A stretch of 64,000 nucleotides of DNA from positions 1 through 64,000 of the forward strand of contig CAVWSN010000033.1 of the NCBI GenBank assembly GCA_963757815.1, in the 5' to 3' direction. The DNA is from JACVRW01 sp963757815. GTDB taxonomy: Bacteria; Actinomycetota; Thermoleophilia; Solirubrobacterales; Thermoleophilaceae. The notes below the pieces were generated by a model. It ran no database searches. It worked only from the letters and a program-made list of their open reading frames with translations, and was not told the origin of the DNA. Numbering within the stretch: the stretch's first letter is position 1; each line of letters starts with the position of its first letter. The position numbers were made by a program, and so were the translations under genes. Shown in pieces: positions 34,895-42,877 of this stretch.

Positions 34895-35965
34895 TCAGGC
34901 CCGGGCTTCCAGGACCAGGTTGAACGGGGTCTGATCGGCGATGCGCCAGTGGGTGAAGCCCGCCTCGGCGAAGACCTCGGCGAGCCGGGCCTGGCCGGCC
35001 TGCGCCCCGAGCACGTGGTGGCCGCCATCCGACAGCGCGTGCGCGCAGCAGAGGGTGGTCGACGCCGAGTAGTAGAGGCGGCCGATCGGCCCCTGGTTGT
35101 CCTCGACGCGATCGGCGGCGTACGGCTCGACCAGCATGACGGTTCCGCCCTCGGCGAGCGCCGAGCGCGCCTGTCGCGCGGCGCCGACGGGGTCGCCCAT
35201 GTCGTGCAGCGCGTCGAAGAAGCAGATCAGGTCGAAGCCCTGCTCTGGGAGGTCGACGGCAGTCCCGACCGAGAAGCTCACCCGCTCCGCGACGCCGGCC
35301 GCCTCCGCATTCTCGACCGCAGCCTCAATCGAGGCCTCGTGCGTATCGATGCCGACGAAGGTCGAGTTCGGGAACGCCTCGGCCATCAGCACCGTCGAGT
35401 GGCCGTGGCCGCAACCGATGTCGGCCACCTTCGCCCCACGCTCGAGGTGCTCCAGCACCCCGTCGAGGGCGGGCAGCCACTGCGGCACGAGCGAAGCGGC
35501 GTAGGCGTTCTGGTAGAAGGCCGCGACCCCGCAGAACAGGCGCTCGTCATGCGCTCCCCAGGGAACCCCTTCGCCGGTGCGAAACGCCCTGACGGCCTGC
35601 TCTTCGTCGATCCACATCGACGCCGGGACGTTGTAGGCCGGAGTGAGCAGCGTCGGGCTGTCAGGGTCCGCGAGCACGGCCGCGTGCTCGGCCGGCAGCT
35701 CATAGGTCTCGGTCGCGGGGTCGTAGTCGACATAGGCAGCCGCAACCTGGCTGCCGAGCCACTCGCGGACGTAGCGTTCGGCACAGCCCGCGCGCTCGGC
35801 GAGCTCGGCCGACGTGAGCGGGCCCGCCCCTGCGAGTGCCCGGTACAGCCCGAGCTTGTCGCCCAGGCTCACCATGACGCCGCCGTAGCAGGCGGCCAGA
35901 TCGGTGAAGGCGCGCTCGAGGAAGGCCTGCAGCTTCTCTTCGTTCAAGTCGATCGTCGTCGTCAT
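34895..35965 (-). CDS. SAM-dependent methyltransferase with N-terminal winged helix
   Basis: A 356-residue class I methyltransferase. The N-terminal region (GDKLGLYRALAGAGPLTSAE, LAERAGCAERYVREWLGSQV) is the dimerisation winged helix seen in Rv2258c-like enzymes. The SAM motif is VADIGCGHGHSTVLMAEAFP, followed by VGIDTHEASIEAA and DLICFFDALHDMGDP. ATG 35965 (MTTTIDLNEEKLQAF) is used; 35977 is possible. Divergent from the GlxA-type regulator across a 44-base gap. Confidence 0.8.
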   Translation of the reverse strand: MTTTIDLNEEKLQAFLERAFTDLAACYGGVMVSLGDKLGLYRALAGAGPLTSAELAERAGCAERYVREWLGSQVAAAYVDYDPATETYELPAEHAAVLADPDSPTLLTPAYNVPASMWIDEEQAVRAFRTGEGVPWGAHDERLFCGVAAFYQNAYAASLVPQWLPALDGVLEHLERGAKVADIGCGHGHSTVLMAEAFPNSTFVGIDTHEASIEAAVENAEAAGVAERVSFSVGTAVDLPEQGFDLICFFDALHDMGDPVGAARQARSALAEGGTVMLVEPYAADRVEDNQGPIGRLYYSASTTLCCAHALSDGGHHVLGAQAGQARLAEVFAEAGFTHWRIADQTPFNLVLEARA

Positions 35966-36009
35966 GGCCCCGAGCATGCCTGTGACGAGATCGTCTGAAC
36001 AGTGGGATA

Positions 36010-37092
36010 GTGATCAGTACCGGTCCATTCGTGCCAAGGAGACCTCCCGTCGCGACCCGTCCTCCCATCCGCGTCAGCATCGTGGCGATCCCCGAGGCGA
36101 TGGTGTCGCCGGTCAGCGGCCTGTTCGAGGCGTTCAAGGGCGCCGGCTCGATGGCGGTCCCCGAGGAGCGCGGCCAGTCGTCAGCTGAACCGTTCGAGGT
36201 CGAGATCGTGGGCGAGCGCGCCGGGGCGATCGAGGGCCCGAGTGGCCTGACGATCGGCGCCCAGCGGGCGGTCGCCGAGGTCGAGCAGACCGATGTCGTG
36301 ATCGTGCCGTCGATGGCGCTCGAGGAAGAGGTCGACTGGCTGCCCGGGCGCCATCCGGCGATGGTCGCCTGGATCCGGGCAATGTACGAGCGCGGCGCGA
36401 CGGTGTGCTCGGCCTGCACCGGCGGGATGCTGACCGCCGAGGCCGGTCTCCTCGACGGCCACGAAGCGACGACCCACTGGGTCGCCGAGGCCTACTTCCG
36501 CGAGCACCACCCCGAGGTCGTGCTGCGCCTCGACGAGACGCTGGTGGTCTCGGGCGACGGTGGCCGGCTGGTGACGTCGGGCGCCTCGACCGCCTGGCAC
36601 GATCTCGCGCTCTACCTGGTCGCGCGTCACATTGGACCTGCAACCGCCCAGGCTCTGGCGCGCTTCCACCTGCTCCAGTGGCATCAAGGCGGCCAGGCCG
36701 CCTTCCAGGTCTTCGATCCGGGGACCGATCACGGGGACGCTGTCGTGCTCGCCGCCCAGCGCTGGATCGCGCACAACTACGCGGTGGCGGCCCCGGTGGC
36801 CGAGATGGTCCGGCGCTCGGGGCTCAGTTCGCGCACCTTCAAGCGCCGTTTCAGGGCGGCGACCGGCGAGTCGACGATCTCCTACGTTCAGCGAATCAGG
36901 ATCGAACGGGCAAAGCGTGCCCTCGAGACCGGCAACACCCCGATCGAGGAAATCAGCTGGGCGGTTGGCTACGAGGACGCGGCCTCGTTCCGCCGGCTAT
37001 TCAAGCGCGTCACCGGTCTGACGCCGGGTGAGTACCGGCGCCGCTTCCAACTGCCCGATCTCCCGCCCGTGAGTGCCGGACAGGCGGCGTAG
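36010..37092 (+). CDS. GlxA-family AraC transcriptional regulator
   Basis: A 360-residue regulator. Residues 20-200 form a DJ-1/PfpI-like domain (VSIVAIPEAMVSPVSGLFEA; VCSACTGGMLTAEAGLLDGH with Cys at the nucleophile-elbow position). The last 100 residues carry two AraC helix-turn-helix motifs (VAEMVRRSGLSSRTFKRRFR; EISWAVGYEDAASFRRLFKR). It is divergent from the methyltransferase-MFS operon and is its likely regulator. Confidence 0.85.
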   Translation: MISTGPFVPRRPPVATRPPIRVSIVAIPEAMVSPVSGLFEAFKGAGSMAVPEERGQSSAEPFEVEIVGERAGAIEGPSGLTIGAQRAVAEVEQTDVVIVPSMALEEEVDWLPGRHPAMVAWIRAMYERGATVCSACTGGMLTAEAGLLDGHEATTHWVAEAYFREHHPEVVLRLDETLVVSGDGGRLVTSGASTAWHDLALYLVARHIGPATAQALARFHLLQWHQGGQAAFQVFDPGTDHGDAVVLAAQRWIAHNYAVAAPVAEMVRRSGLSSRTFKRRFRAATGESTISYVQRIRIERAKRALETGNTPIEEISWAVGYEDAASFRRLFKRVTGLTPGEYRRRFQLPDLPPVSAGQAA

Positions 37093-37112
37093 GCGCCGGG
37101 GCTGCCCGCGCG

Positions 37113-37310
37113 CTATGGACTGCCCGGGCGCACGGCGACGATCTGCGTGGCGTTGACTGCCACGGGTTCGCCGGTCTCTGCTTGCGTCAGCCGGGCCAGT
37201 GTGCCGGCGCTGCTGCGCGCGGCATTTTCCAGCGCCTTGGCGACCTCTTCCAGCGAGCCCTCGACGTCGAGCTCATCGCCGGTGGCGAGAAGGAGTTTCG
37301 TCGTTGGCAT
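37113..37310 (-). CDS. Small conserved protein (65 aa)
   Basis: A 65-residue protein, MPTTKLLLATGDELDVEGSL, then EEVAKALENAARSSAGTLAR and a strand EPVAVNATQIVAVRPG. The strand-helix-strand order is that of small actinobacterial proteins of unknown function found repeatedly as single genes. AGG lies 6 bases upstream of the ATG. It is convergent with the GlxA regulator. Confidence 0.6.
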   Translation of the reverse strand: MPTTKLLLATGDELDVEGSLEEVAKALENAARSSAGTLARLTQAETGEPVAVNATQIVAVRPGSP

Positions 37311-37387
37311 CGCGACCTCGTTCTAGAACCGTATGCCCGCCAAAGCATGCTGGCCGGTCCGTCGCCGCGCGCCGTCCGGCAGTCGAC

Positions 37388-38581
37388 TCATCGCACAGCT
37401 TGCGGTCGGCCGAGTGGAGCGGGCTCGGGGCGGCGCTGCTTGCGAACCGCGGCTGAAGTGGCCCATCCCTGCCGGGACGGCTCTTCGCGTCCAGCGCGAA
37501 AAGGGCGGGCGGCTGGACCCCGAGGCCTGAGGCGCTCGCGAGCAGCGGTCTGGCTTGGAGGTGGCCGAAGGCGTCGAAGAAGAAGCGCTCGACACCGGAA
37601 TTGAGCTGTGCCGCGAGCGCTCCGACGCCGATTCCCGGCGATCGAGGCGCGCCCAGATCCGCGACGGCTGTGCCGGCGCGTCGTGCGAGAGCCCTTTACG
37701 CGTGAGTCGGATAGTGCGATGTCGAGACCGCCCCAGGCGGCGAACGCCAAGGCGCCGACGGTGCCGGTGGCGGTAAGCAGCACGCCGGCCGCCGCGGCTG
37801 CCGCTACCCCCTGCGGGCCGAGAATCAGCACGCTCGCCGCGGCGCCCACGCTCAGTCCGAAGGGCAGCTGACCGAGAGTGACCACGGCGATCAACACGGC
37901 AACCGCATCGAACACCGACGCGTCAACCCCGACGGCGTGGAGCATCAGCCAGTTGCGGGCGATCTGTGAAAACACGGCGATCAGGACGAAGCAGACAAGG
38001 CGGGCACGGCCGTCGAGGGTGCGCATCACGGCCAGGCCGCCACGTAGCCACCGAACCCCCGCGGCAGCCACCGCACCGAGTGCCGCGCTCGCAGCCGCTA
38101 TCGCCCCGAGGCAAACGAGGGGAACCCACCACGGGAGGCCCAGCGGCCCGACGAGCGTGAACGAGGTCAGCGCTGCGAGGCCGCCCTCCACGATGAGGAT
38201 CGGGAGCTCCGCGCCAACGAGCGTCGGCACCCTCGGGCTCTCCTCCGGCGCGAGGCGCCGCAGCGCCCCGATCCGCGCCGCCGTTCCGAGCTGGGTATGC
38301 ACCAGGCCGCCGACGAACCCCATGCTCGAGGCCCGGTAGAGCGTCCGGCGGCTCACCGTGCCGCCGCCGGCGCGGACGCAGCCATACCAGGCCTCGCTGC
38401 GCGACACGAGCGCTACCACCTGCAGCGAAACCGCCGCAGCGGCTATCGCGAGCGGGGCGCCGGTTACGCCGGTCTCGAGTTCGCCCCACTTGCTGATCAG
38501 GACGAATACGAGCGCAAGCGAGGCGCCGATCGACGCCACAACCGTAAGGGTGCTTCGATGCCTGCGACATCGGTCCAGCAC
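37388..38581 (-). CDS. Integral membrane protein, lysylphosphatidylglycerol synthase TM/flippase-like
   Basis: From GTG 38581 (AGGAG 6 bases upstream) about 300 residues form seven to eight helices. Landmarks are SEAWYGCVRAGGGTVSRRTL, SSMGFVGGLVHTQLGTAARI, FSQIARNWLMLHAVGVD and TLGQLPFGLSVGAAASV. The pattern resembles the lysylphosphatidylglycerol synthase transmembrane/UPF0104 family. After about 37700 the frame becomes Arg/Ser-rich without structure and stops at 37388, so the natural end is probably near 37690 and the tail reflects an indel or decay. Confidence 0.55.
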   Translation of the reverse strand: MLDRCRRHRSTLTVVASIGASLALVFVLISKWGELETGVTGAPLAIAAAAVSLQVVALVSRSEAWYGCVRAGGGTVSRRTLYRASSMGFVGGLVHTQLGTAARIGALRRLAPEESPRVPTLVGAELPILIVEGGLAALTSFTLVGPLGLPWWVPLVCLGAIAAASAALGAVAAAGVRWLRGGLAVMRTLDGRARLVCFVLIAVFSQIARNWLMLHAVGVDASVFDAVAVLIAVVTLGQLPFGLSVGAAASVLILGPQGVAAAAAAGVLLTATGTVGALAFAAWGGLDIALSDSRVKGSRTTRRHSRRGSGRASIAGNRRRSARGTAQFRCRALLLRRLRPPPSQTAARERLRPRGPAARPFRAGREEPSRQGWATSAAVRKQRRPEPAPLGRPQAVR

Positions 38582-38737
38582 CAGCGCTCCTCTCCCTCTT
38601 CTACGGAACGGCCCAGTCGAGGCGGAAACGACCCAGCCGTGGCGTAAGCTTCTCATAGGAGTACCCATCGCCGGGTGTGTCACGCCTCCTACACCCTCCG
38701 TGGTTTCTATCCAGCCTGGGGGCGGCGAGGCGGATCG

Positions 38738-38950
38738 ATGACCGATCAGTCAGACCCGGCTTCCGAGAGCTCGGCGCGTGGTGAGGCCGCGTGGAAGCAG
38801 GCGAGAGAAGCCGTGGCGGCGCGCAACCAGCAGGCCCAGAAGGCTGGACGCGAAGAGCGACAGGCCTACGAGCGCGGGCGCGACGACGCGCGTCGTGACG
38901 CCGAGGCCCGGACTCGCGCTCGGCTGCTCCGTTCCCGGCGCACGCCCTGA
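38738..38950 (+). CDS. Small charged protein (70 aa)
   Basis: From ATG 38738 the product is almost entirely helix-forming and highly charged (WKQAREAVAARNQQAQKAGR, then EERQAYERGRDDARRDAEAR), with a basic tail. No family is recognised. Codon-position G+C bias supports coding. It is followed after 24 bases by another small plus-strand gene and probably cotranscribed. Confidence 0.5.
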   Translation: MTDQSDPASESSARGEAAWKQAREAVAARNQQAQKAGREERQAYERGRDDARRDAEARTRARLLRSRRTP

Positions 38951-38974
38951 ACGGCGACCAAGGAGGCGACACAG

Positions 38975-39136
38975 GTGACCACCCCAGGGGAACGGGCGCA
39001 GCAGAAGCGCCACGACAAGCTGGAGTTGATCCGCGAGCAGGTCGAGAGCGGGGACCTGACGATCAGGCAGATGACCCCGGCCGAGCGGGCCAAGCACCCG
39101 CCCCGGCCAGACCGGCCGAGGCGCAAGCGCTGGTGA
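38975..39136 (+). CDS. Small conserved protein (53 aa)
   Basis: A 53-residue protein from GTG 38975 with an ideal AAGGAGG at 38960-38966. The sequence has QQKRHDKLELIREQVESGDL, then TIRQMTPAERAKHPPRP and a basic tail. I recall similar tiny proteins in Solirubrobacterales, with the L-x-x-I/V-R-E-Q-V-x-x-G-x-L-T-I-R-Q-M-T core, without known function. A strong hairpin follows the stop. Confidence 0.65.
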   Translation: MTTPGERAQQKRHDKLELIREQVESGDLTIRQMTPAERAKHPPRPDRPRRKRW

Positions 39137-39148
39137 CCCGCCCCGCCA

Positions 39149-39171
39149 CCCCGCAGGTCTGCCCTGCGGGG
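39149..39171. terminator. Bidirectional hairpin terminator
   Basis: CCCCGCAGG (39149-39157) pairs perfectly with CCTGCGGGG (39163-39171) around a 5-base loop. It lies between the convergent 53-residue gene (stop 39136) and cold-shock gene (stop 39180), so it can serve both strands. Confidence 0.65.
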
Positions 39172-39179
39172 GCGTTTGC

Positions 39180-39386
39180 CTAGGTCAACGCCCGCACGTT
39201 GATCGCGCGCGGGCCCTTGGCGTCGCTCTCGGCCTCGAAGGAGACCTTGGCGCCTTCGGCGAGTGACTTGAAGCCCTCGCCCTCGATCGCGCTGTGATGC
39301 ACGAACAGATCCTTGCCCGGATCATCGGGCGTGACGAAGCCGAAGCCCTTCTCGTCGCTGAACCACTTCACGGTTCCGGTGGCCAT
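39180..39386 (-). CDS. Cold-shock protein
   Basis: A 68-residue single cold-shock domain. RNP1 is KGFGFVTP, RNP2 is LFVHHSAIEG, and the sequence opens MATGTVKWFSDEK. It binds single-stranded RNA/DNA as an mRNA chaperone in the cytoplasm. GGAGGT sits 8 bases before ATG 39386. About 190 bases of non-coding sequence separate it from the next gene, consistent with the long regulated leader usual for csp genes, though no thermosensor structure can be proven by eye. Confidence 0.92.
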   Translation of the reverse strand: MATGTVKWFSDEKGFGFVTPDDPGKDLFVHHSAIEGEGFKSLAEGAKVSFEAESDAKGPRAINVRALT

Positions 39387-39575
39387 TGCTGATACCTCCA
39401 CTGCTTGTGTGCTTGCGTACGTGGAGGATGCGGGAGCAACGACAACGAGCGCTGGCACTAGGTCGCCGGGCGAAAGCCCGACTTGAACGCGTCGGACGCT
39501 AGCAGCACCTGCCGGACGCGACTCACTCTTCGCGGGCGCGATGAGTTTTCAGCGCGCTTGGGGTCTATCTAAGCA

Positions 39576-40136
39576 ATGACGCCGGTGATGACCACGAACC
39601 GTCAACTGGAGACGCTCGCGACGGCTGTCCGCGCCGTGGTCGGCACGCGCGCCGGCTGGCGGGAGACGGCCCGGCTGGTGGCCTCGGAACTGGAGCGAGA
39701 GCTTCCGTCGCCAAGCATCCTCACGCCGGAGCAGCGAGCCGGCGACCCCGAGCACTACCAGAGCCAGGTGCTCCACGCGGAGCCCGATGGAAGCTTCTCG
39801 ATCGTCGCGCTGGTCTGGCGGCCCGGGCAGGTGACGCCGATCCACGATCACGTGACCTGGTGCGTCTTCGGAGTCATCCAGGGCACGGAGTACGAGGAGC
39901 TATTCGAGCTCGACGAGGAGCGTGGGTGCCTCGTCGCGGCGGGAAACGCCGTGAATCTGACCGGGGAGGTAAGCGGCTTTGCCCCGCCCGGCGACATCCA
40001 TCGCGTCCGCAACGCCGGCGACCGCACCGCGATCTCGATCCACATCTACGGGACGGACGTCCCACGGATCGGCTCGAGCGTCCGGCGCCACTACGACCTC
40101 CCGGTGAAGCCCGCCAGGCCGGCAGCCGTCGCTTAG
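39576..40136 (+). CDS. Cysteine dioxygenase-like cupin
   Basis: A 186-residue thiol-dioxygenase-type cupin. The iron site reads TPIHDHVTWCVFGVIQGTEY (two His; Cys where mammalian CDO has its cross-linked Cys region) and FAPPGDIHRVRN (third His). ISIHIYGTDVPRIGSSVRR closes the barrel. Bacterial relatives oxidise cysteine or 3-mercaptopropionate, and the exact substrate cannot be told. It overlaps the end of the convergent TetR gene by 4 bases. Confidence 0.75.
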   Translation: MTPVMTTNRQLETLATAVRAVVGTRAGWRETARLVASELERELPSPSILTPEQRAGDPEHYQSQVLHAEPDGSFSIVALVWRPGQVTPIHDHVTWCVFGVIQGTEYEELFELDEERGCLVAAGNAVNLTGEVSGFAPPGDIHRVRNAGDRTAISIHIYGTDVPRIGSSVRRHYDLPVKPARPAAVA

Positions 40137-40717
40137 GCCGCGAGCGTTTTCCGGGCGAGCACGCCGAGATCCCTGGCGATTCGCTTGGCCGACAGGCCCG
40201 CGGCTCGCTGGTGGGCAAAGACGTCGGGCGCAAGCGGTGCGAGCAGGGCATCAGCGAGCGCCGGGTGCCCGTCCATGCCCGCGTCGGCCAGCAGTGCGTT
40301 CACGTGCAGGACCCAGGCGCGGTAGGCGCCCGGGCCGTAGCGGCGCTCGCCGGTCTCGGCGGCCAGCGCCAGGTGACCGTGGCGTTCGAGCAGCTCCACC
40401 ATCGCGCGGTAGAACGCGGCGAGCCGTTCGCCGGGCGGGGCGCCGGGGCCGAGTGGCGGCCGCCCGCGCAGGAGACGCTCCTGCAGCTCGCGCTCGTGCT
40501 CATCGAGGAGGGCCATGGCGATCGAAGGCACATCGGGGTAGCGGCGGTAGAGCGTGCCCTTTCCGACGCCGGCGGCCGCGGCGATCTGTTCCATCGTCAC
40601 CTCGCGCCCGTCGCGTTCCTCGAACAGTGCCGCGGCGGCTTCGAGGACGCGAGCACGGTTGCGTGCGGCATCGGCGCGCTCCGGGCGCGAGGGAGAGCCG
40701 GCGAGCGGAAGTTCCAT
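40133..40717 (-). CDS. TetR family repressor
   Basis: A 194-residue repressor with N-terminal HTH RARVLEAAAALFEERDGREV, TMEQIAAAAGVGKGTLYRRY. The C-terminal domain has ERLAAFYRAMVELLERHGHL, similar to regulators paired with small multidrug or NmrA-type genes. It is divergent from the YdcZ-type transporter with two inverted repeats between the starts, so it probably represses that gene and itself. Confidence 0.85.
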   Translation of the reverse strand: MELPLAGSPSRPERADAARNRARVLEAAAALFEERDGREVTMEQIAAAAGVGKGTLYRRYPDVPSIAMALLDEHERELQERLLRGRPPLGPGAPPGERLAAFYRAMVELLERHGHLALAAETGERRYGPGAYRAWVLHVNALLADAGMDGHPALADALLAPLAPDVFAHQRAAGLSAKRIARDLGVLARKTLAA

Positions 40718-40741
40718 CGTCCCGATCCTATCGAATCAACC

Positions 40742-40787
40742 GGACGGTGCGTCCAGTTCTGCTAGATTGATCTGGACGCTGAGTCCA
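40742..40787. promoter_or_regulatory. Two inverted repeats, TetR operator candidate
   Basis: GGACG-GT-GCGTCC-type symmetry at 40742-40753 and TGGAC-GCTGA-GTCCA at 40773-40787 are similar half-sites (GGAC/GTCC) about 31 bases apart. They flank an AT-rich TAGATT that could be a -10 for the plus-strand transporter. The position between the divergent TetR and transporter genes supports repressor binding. Confidence 0.5.
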
Positions 40788-40804
40788 CTTACCAAGGAGA
40801 AGAA

Positions 40805-41731
40805 ATGGAGGCCCTCGCAACACCGTTCCTGCTGCTCGTCGGCGGTTTGCTGGCGTTGCAGGGTGCCGCCAACGTTCAGCTTGCGACGGCGATGGGAAGC
40901 CCGTTCGGCGCCTCGACGCTGCAGCTGGGAATCGGAGCGCTGCTGCTCCTGGCGCTGGCGGCGCTGGGAGGCTCGCTCGGCGCGTTCCAGTTGCTCGACC
41001 AGGCCGACCCGTGGGCGCTGGCCGGAGGCGTCGGCAGTGCGGTCTACATCACCGCCGGCATCCTGCTCTTCCCGCGCCTCGGCGCTCTGGTTGCCGTCGG
41101 TCTGTTCATCGCCGGGCAGATGCTCGCCTCCGTGCTGCTCGACGGCTTCGGCTGGCTCGGCGTCGCGGCGGACCCGCCAAGCTCCGCGACCTTCGTGGGG
41201 GCGACCGCGGTGGTGGCCGGTGCCGCGTTGATCGTCCGGGCCCAGGCGGGCGCGGGGGCACTCGAGGAGGCGGCGCGCACGCGCTTGGGCTGGATCGTCC
41301 TGGCGCTTGTGGCCGGGGCGGTGCTCCCCGTTCAGGGCGCGATCAACGCTCAGCTCGACGCCGAGCTGGACGCCGCGATCGCCGTCGGGGCCGTCTCGTT
41401 CACGGTGGCGACCGCTGCGATGGCGCTTGCCCTTGGCGGCATCCTCGCCACGGGTGCGCCCCGTCCCCAGGTGGCCCCGCTTCGGGCTGTGCCTTGGTGG
41501 GGCTGGCTGGGCGGGCTCTGCGGAGCGACGTATGTGACGGCCGTCTTCTCGCTCATCCCCGAGATCGGCGCCGCGGCGGTCGTGGTGCTCACGGTCGCGG
41601 GCCAGCAGCTGGCCTCCGTGGCGGTGGACCGCTACGGACTGCTGCGTCTCCCGCGCCGCCCGATATCCCGCCGCCGGCTGCTCGGGGTCGCCGTGCTGCT
41701 CGCGGGTGTCGCGCTGATCACCCTCAGCTGA
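40805..41731 (+). CDS. YdcZ-family DMT transporter, tandem duplicated
   Basis: A 308-residue, about 10-helix protein made of two homologous halves. Each starts with the YdcZ signature: LLALQGAANVQLATAMGSPF in half one and VLPVQGAINAQLDAELDAAI in half two. Each also has a later FIAGQMLASVLLDGFGWLG-type or TVAGQQLASVAVDRYGLL block. YdcZ proteins are usually about 150 residues, so this is an internal duplication. AAGGAGA lies 6 bases before the ATG. It is controlled presumably by the divergent TetR. Confidence 0.8.
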   Translation: MEALATPFLLLVGGLLALQGAANVQLATAMGSPFGASTLQLGIGALLLLALAALGGSLGAFQLLDQADPWALAGGVGSAVYITAGILLFPRLGALVAVGLFIAGQMLASVLLDGFGWLGVAADPPSSATFVGATAVVAGAALIVRAQAGAGALEEAARTRLGWIVLALVAGAVLPVQGAINAQLDAELDAAIAVGAVSFTVATAAMALALGGILATGAPRPQVAPLRAVPWWGWLGGLCGATYVTAVFSLIPEIGAAAVVVLTVAGQQLASVAVDRYGLLRLPRRPISRRRLLGVAVLLAGVALITLS

Positions 41732-42308
41732 GTCCCCGAGCCGGCTCGGGCGCCCGAGCGCCGAGCTCCTCGATCGCCTCGGCGGTCGTGACCACGCGGC
41801 ACAGCTCGGGGTCGAGATTCGCCGCGGTCACGCGAGCGAGCGTGTCGGCGTCGATCATCCCCCCGTCTGGCGCCGGACGGTCGTGGGTGTGGGTGGCTTC
41901 CAGCACGAAGCGCACGTCGAAGCCGAGGTTCGAGCCCACCCGGGCCGTGGTCTCGCAGCACATGTTGGTCTGCACGCCGCACATCACCACCCGCTCGATC
42001 TCGCGTGAGCGCAGCCAGTCCGCCAGGTCCGGCTTCCCGAAGAAGGCCGAGCTCACGTGCTTGGTCACGAGCAGGTCTGGTTCGTCCGCGAGCATCTCGT
42101 GCAGGTCGTTGCCGGGCTGGCCCGGCCGAAGCGTCGAGCCCGGCTCGATCGAATCGTGGCGGACGTAGACGATCGGCTGCCCCTCGGAGCGCCAGGCGTC
42201 GAGGAGCGCGCCGATGTTTGCCTCGCAGGACGGGTTGTTGCGCGGTCCCCAGGAGGGATCGTTCACGCCGCGCTGCAGGTCGATCACGAGTAGAGCCGTC
42301 GGTGCCAT
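41724..42308 (-). CDS. Isochorismatase-like cysteine hydrolase
   Basis: A 194-residue alpha/beta hydrolase of the isochorismatase/nicotinamidase superfamily. It has the Asp in LLVIDLQRGVND, Lys in LLVTKHVSSAFFG, and the catalytic Cys region VVMCGVQTNMCCETTARVGS with the usual cis-peptide preceding it. Substrates in this family are diverse amides and vinyl ethers. ATG 42308 is used. It follows the Lrp gene on the same strand by 25 bases. Confidence 0.8.
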   Translation of the reverse strand: MAPTALLVIDLQRGVNDPSWGPRNNPSCEANIGALLDAWRSEGQPIVYVRHDSIEPGSTLRPGQPGNDLHEMLADEPDLLVTKHVSSAFFGKPDLADWLRSREIERVVMCGVQTNMCCETTARVGSNLGFDVRFVLEATHTHDRPAPDGGMIDADTLARVTAANLDPELCRVVTTAEAIEELGARAPEPARGLS

Positions 42309-42333
42309 GCGCACAGCGTGTCAGGACGAGCTC

Positions 42334-42795
42334 TCACGCCGCGTCGAGCGGCAGCGGTCCCGCCTCCTTGACGGTCCGGATGGCCACGTTGCTGCGCACG
42401 TCGGTCACGCCCGGCAGCTCGAGCAGGGTCTCGAGCAGCAGCTGCTCGTATGCGGCCAGGTCCGGGACGACCACCTCGAGCAGGAAGTCCGCCATGCCGG
42501 CGACGATGTGACATGCGACGACGGCGTCGATGCCGGCCACCGCCGCGCCGAACTCCTCGGCACGCTGCTGCGAGTGGCCGGTGAGCTTGACCTCCACGAA
42601 GACGGTGAGCCCGAGGCCGACCCGGCGGCGGTCGAGAACCGCGCGGTAGCCGCGGATCGTGCCGTCGTCCTCCAGGCGCCTGAGCCGTCGCAGGGAGGGC
42701 GAGGGGGAGAGGTGCACGCGCTCGGCGAGCGCGGCGTTGGGCAGGCGGCCGTCGTCCTGGAGCTGGCGGAGGATTTCACGATCGGTGGCGTCCAT
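42334..42795 (-). CDS. Lrp/AsnC family regulator
   Basis: A 153-residue regulator. The N-terminal HTH is MDATDREILRQLQDDGRLPN, AALAERVHLSPSPSLRRLRR, and the C-terminal RAM ligand domain includes VFVEVKLTGHS, VVACHIVAGMADFLLEVVVP and LPGVTDVRSNVAIRTVKEAG. It is divergent from an aromatic-amino-acid-type decarboxylase and likely senses an amino acid to control it. A 12-base palindrome lies 8 bases upstream of its ATG. Confidence 0.88.
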   Translation of the reverse strand: MDATDREILRQLQDDGRLPNAALAERVHLSPSPSLRRLRRLEDDGTIRGYRAVLDRRRVGLGLTVFVEVKLTGHSQQRAEEFGAAVAGIDAVVACHIVAGMADFLLEVVVPDLAAYEQLLLETLLELPGVTDVRSNVAIRTVKEAGPLPLDAA

Positions 42796-42803
42796 TGGCA
42801 GAT

Positions 42804-42815
42804 TGTTGCGCAACA
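42804..42815. promoter_or_regulatory. Perfect 12-base palindrome, Lrp operator candidate
   Basis: TGTTGCGCAACA is a perfect inverted repeat in the 82-base gap between the lrp-type gene and the divergent decarboxylase. Lrp/AsnC proteins bind short palindromes of this kind near their own promoters. Confidence 0.55.
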
Positions 42816-42877
42816 GGCAGCCTGAGCAGCCCCATTGAGCACCAAATGCCTCGCTCACAGGCTCATACTGCTGACCG

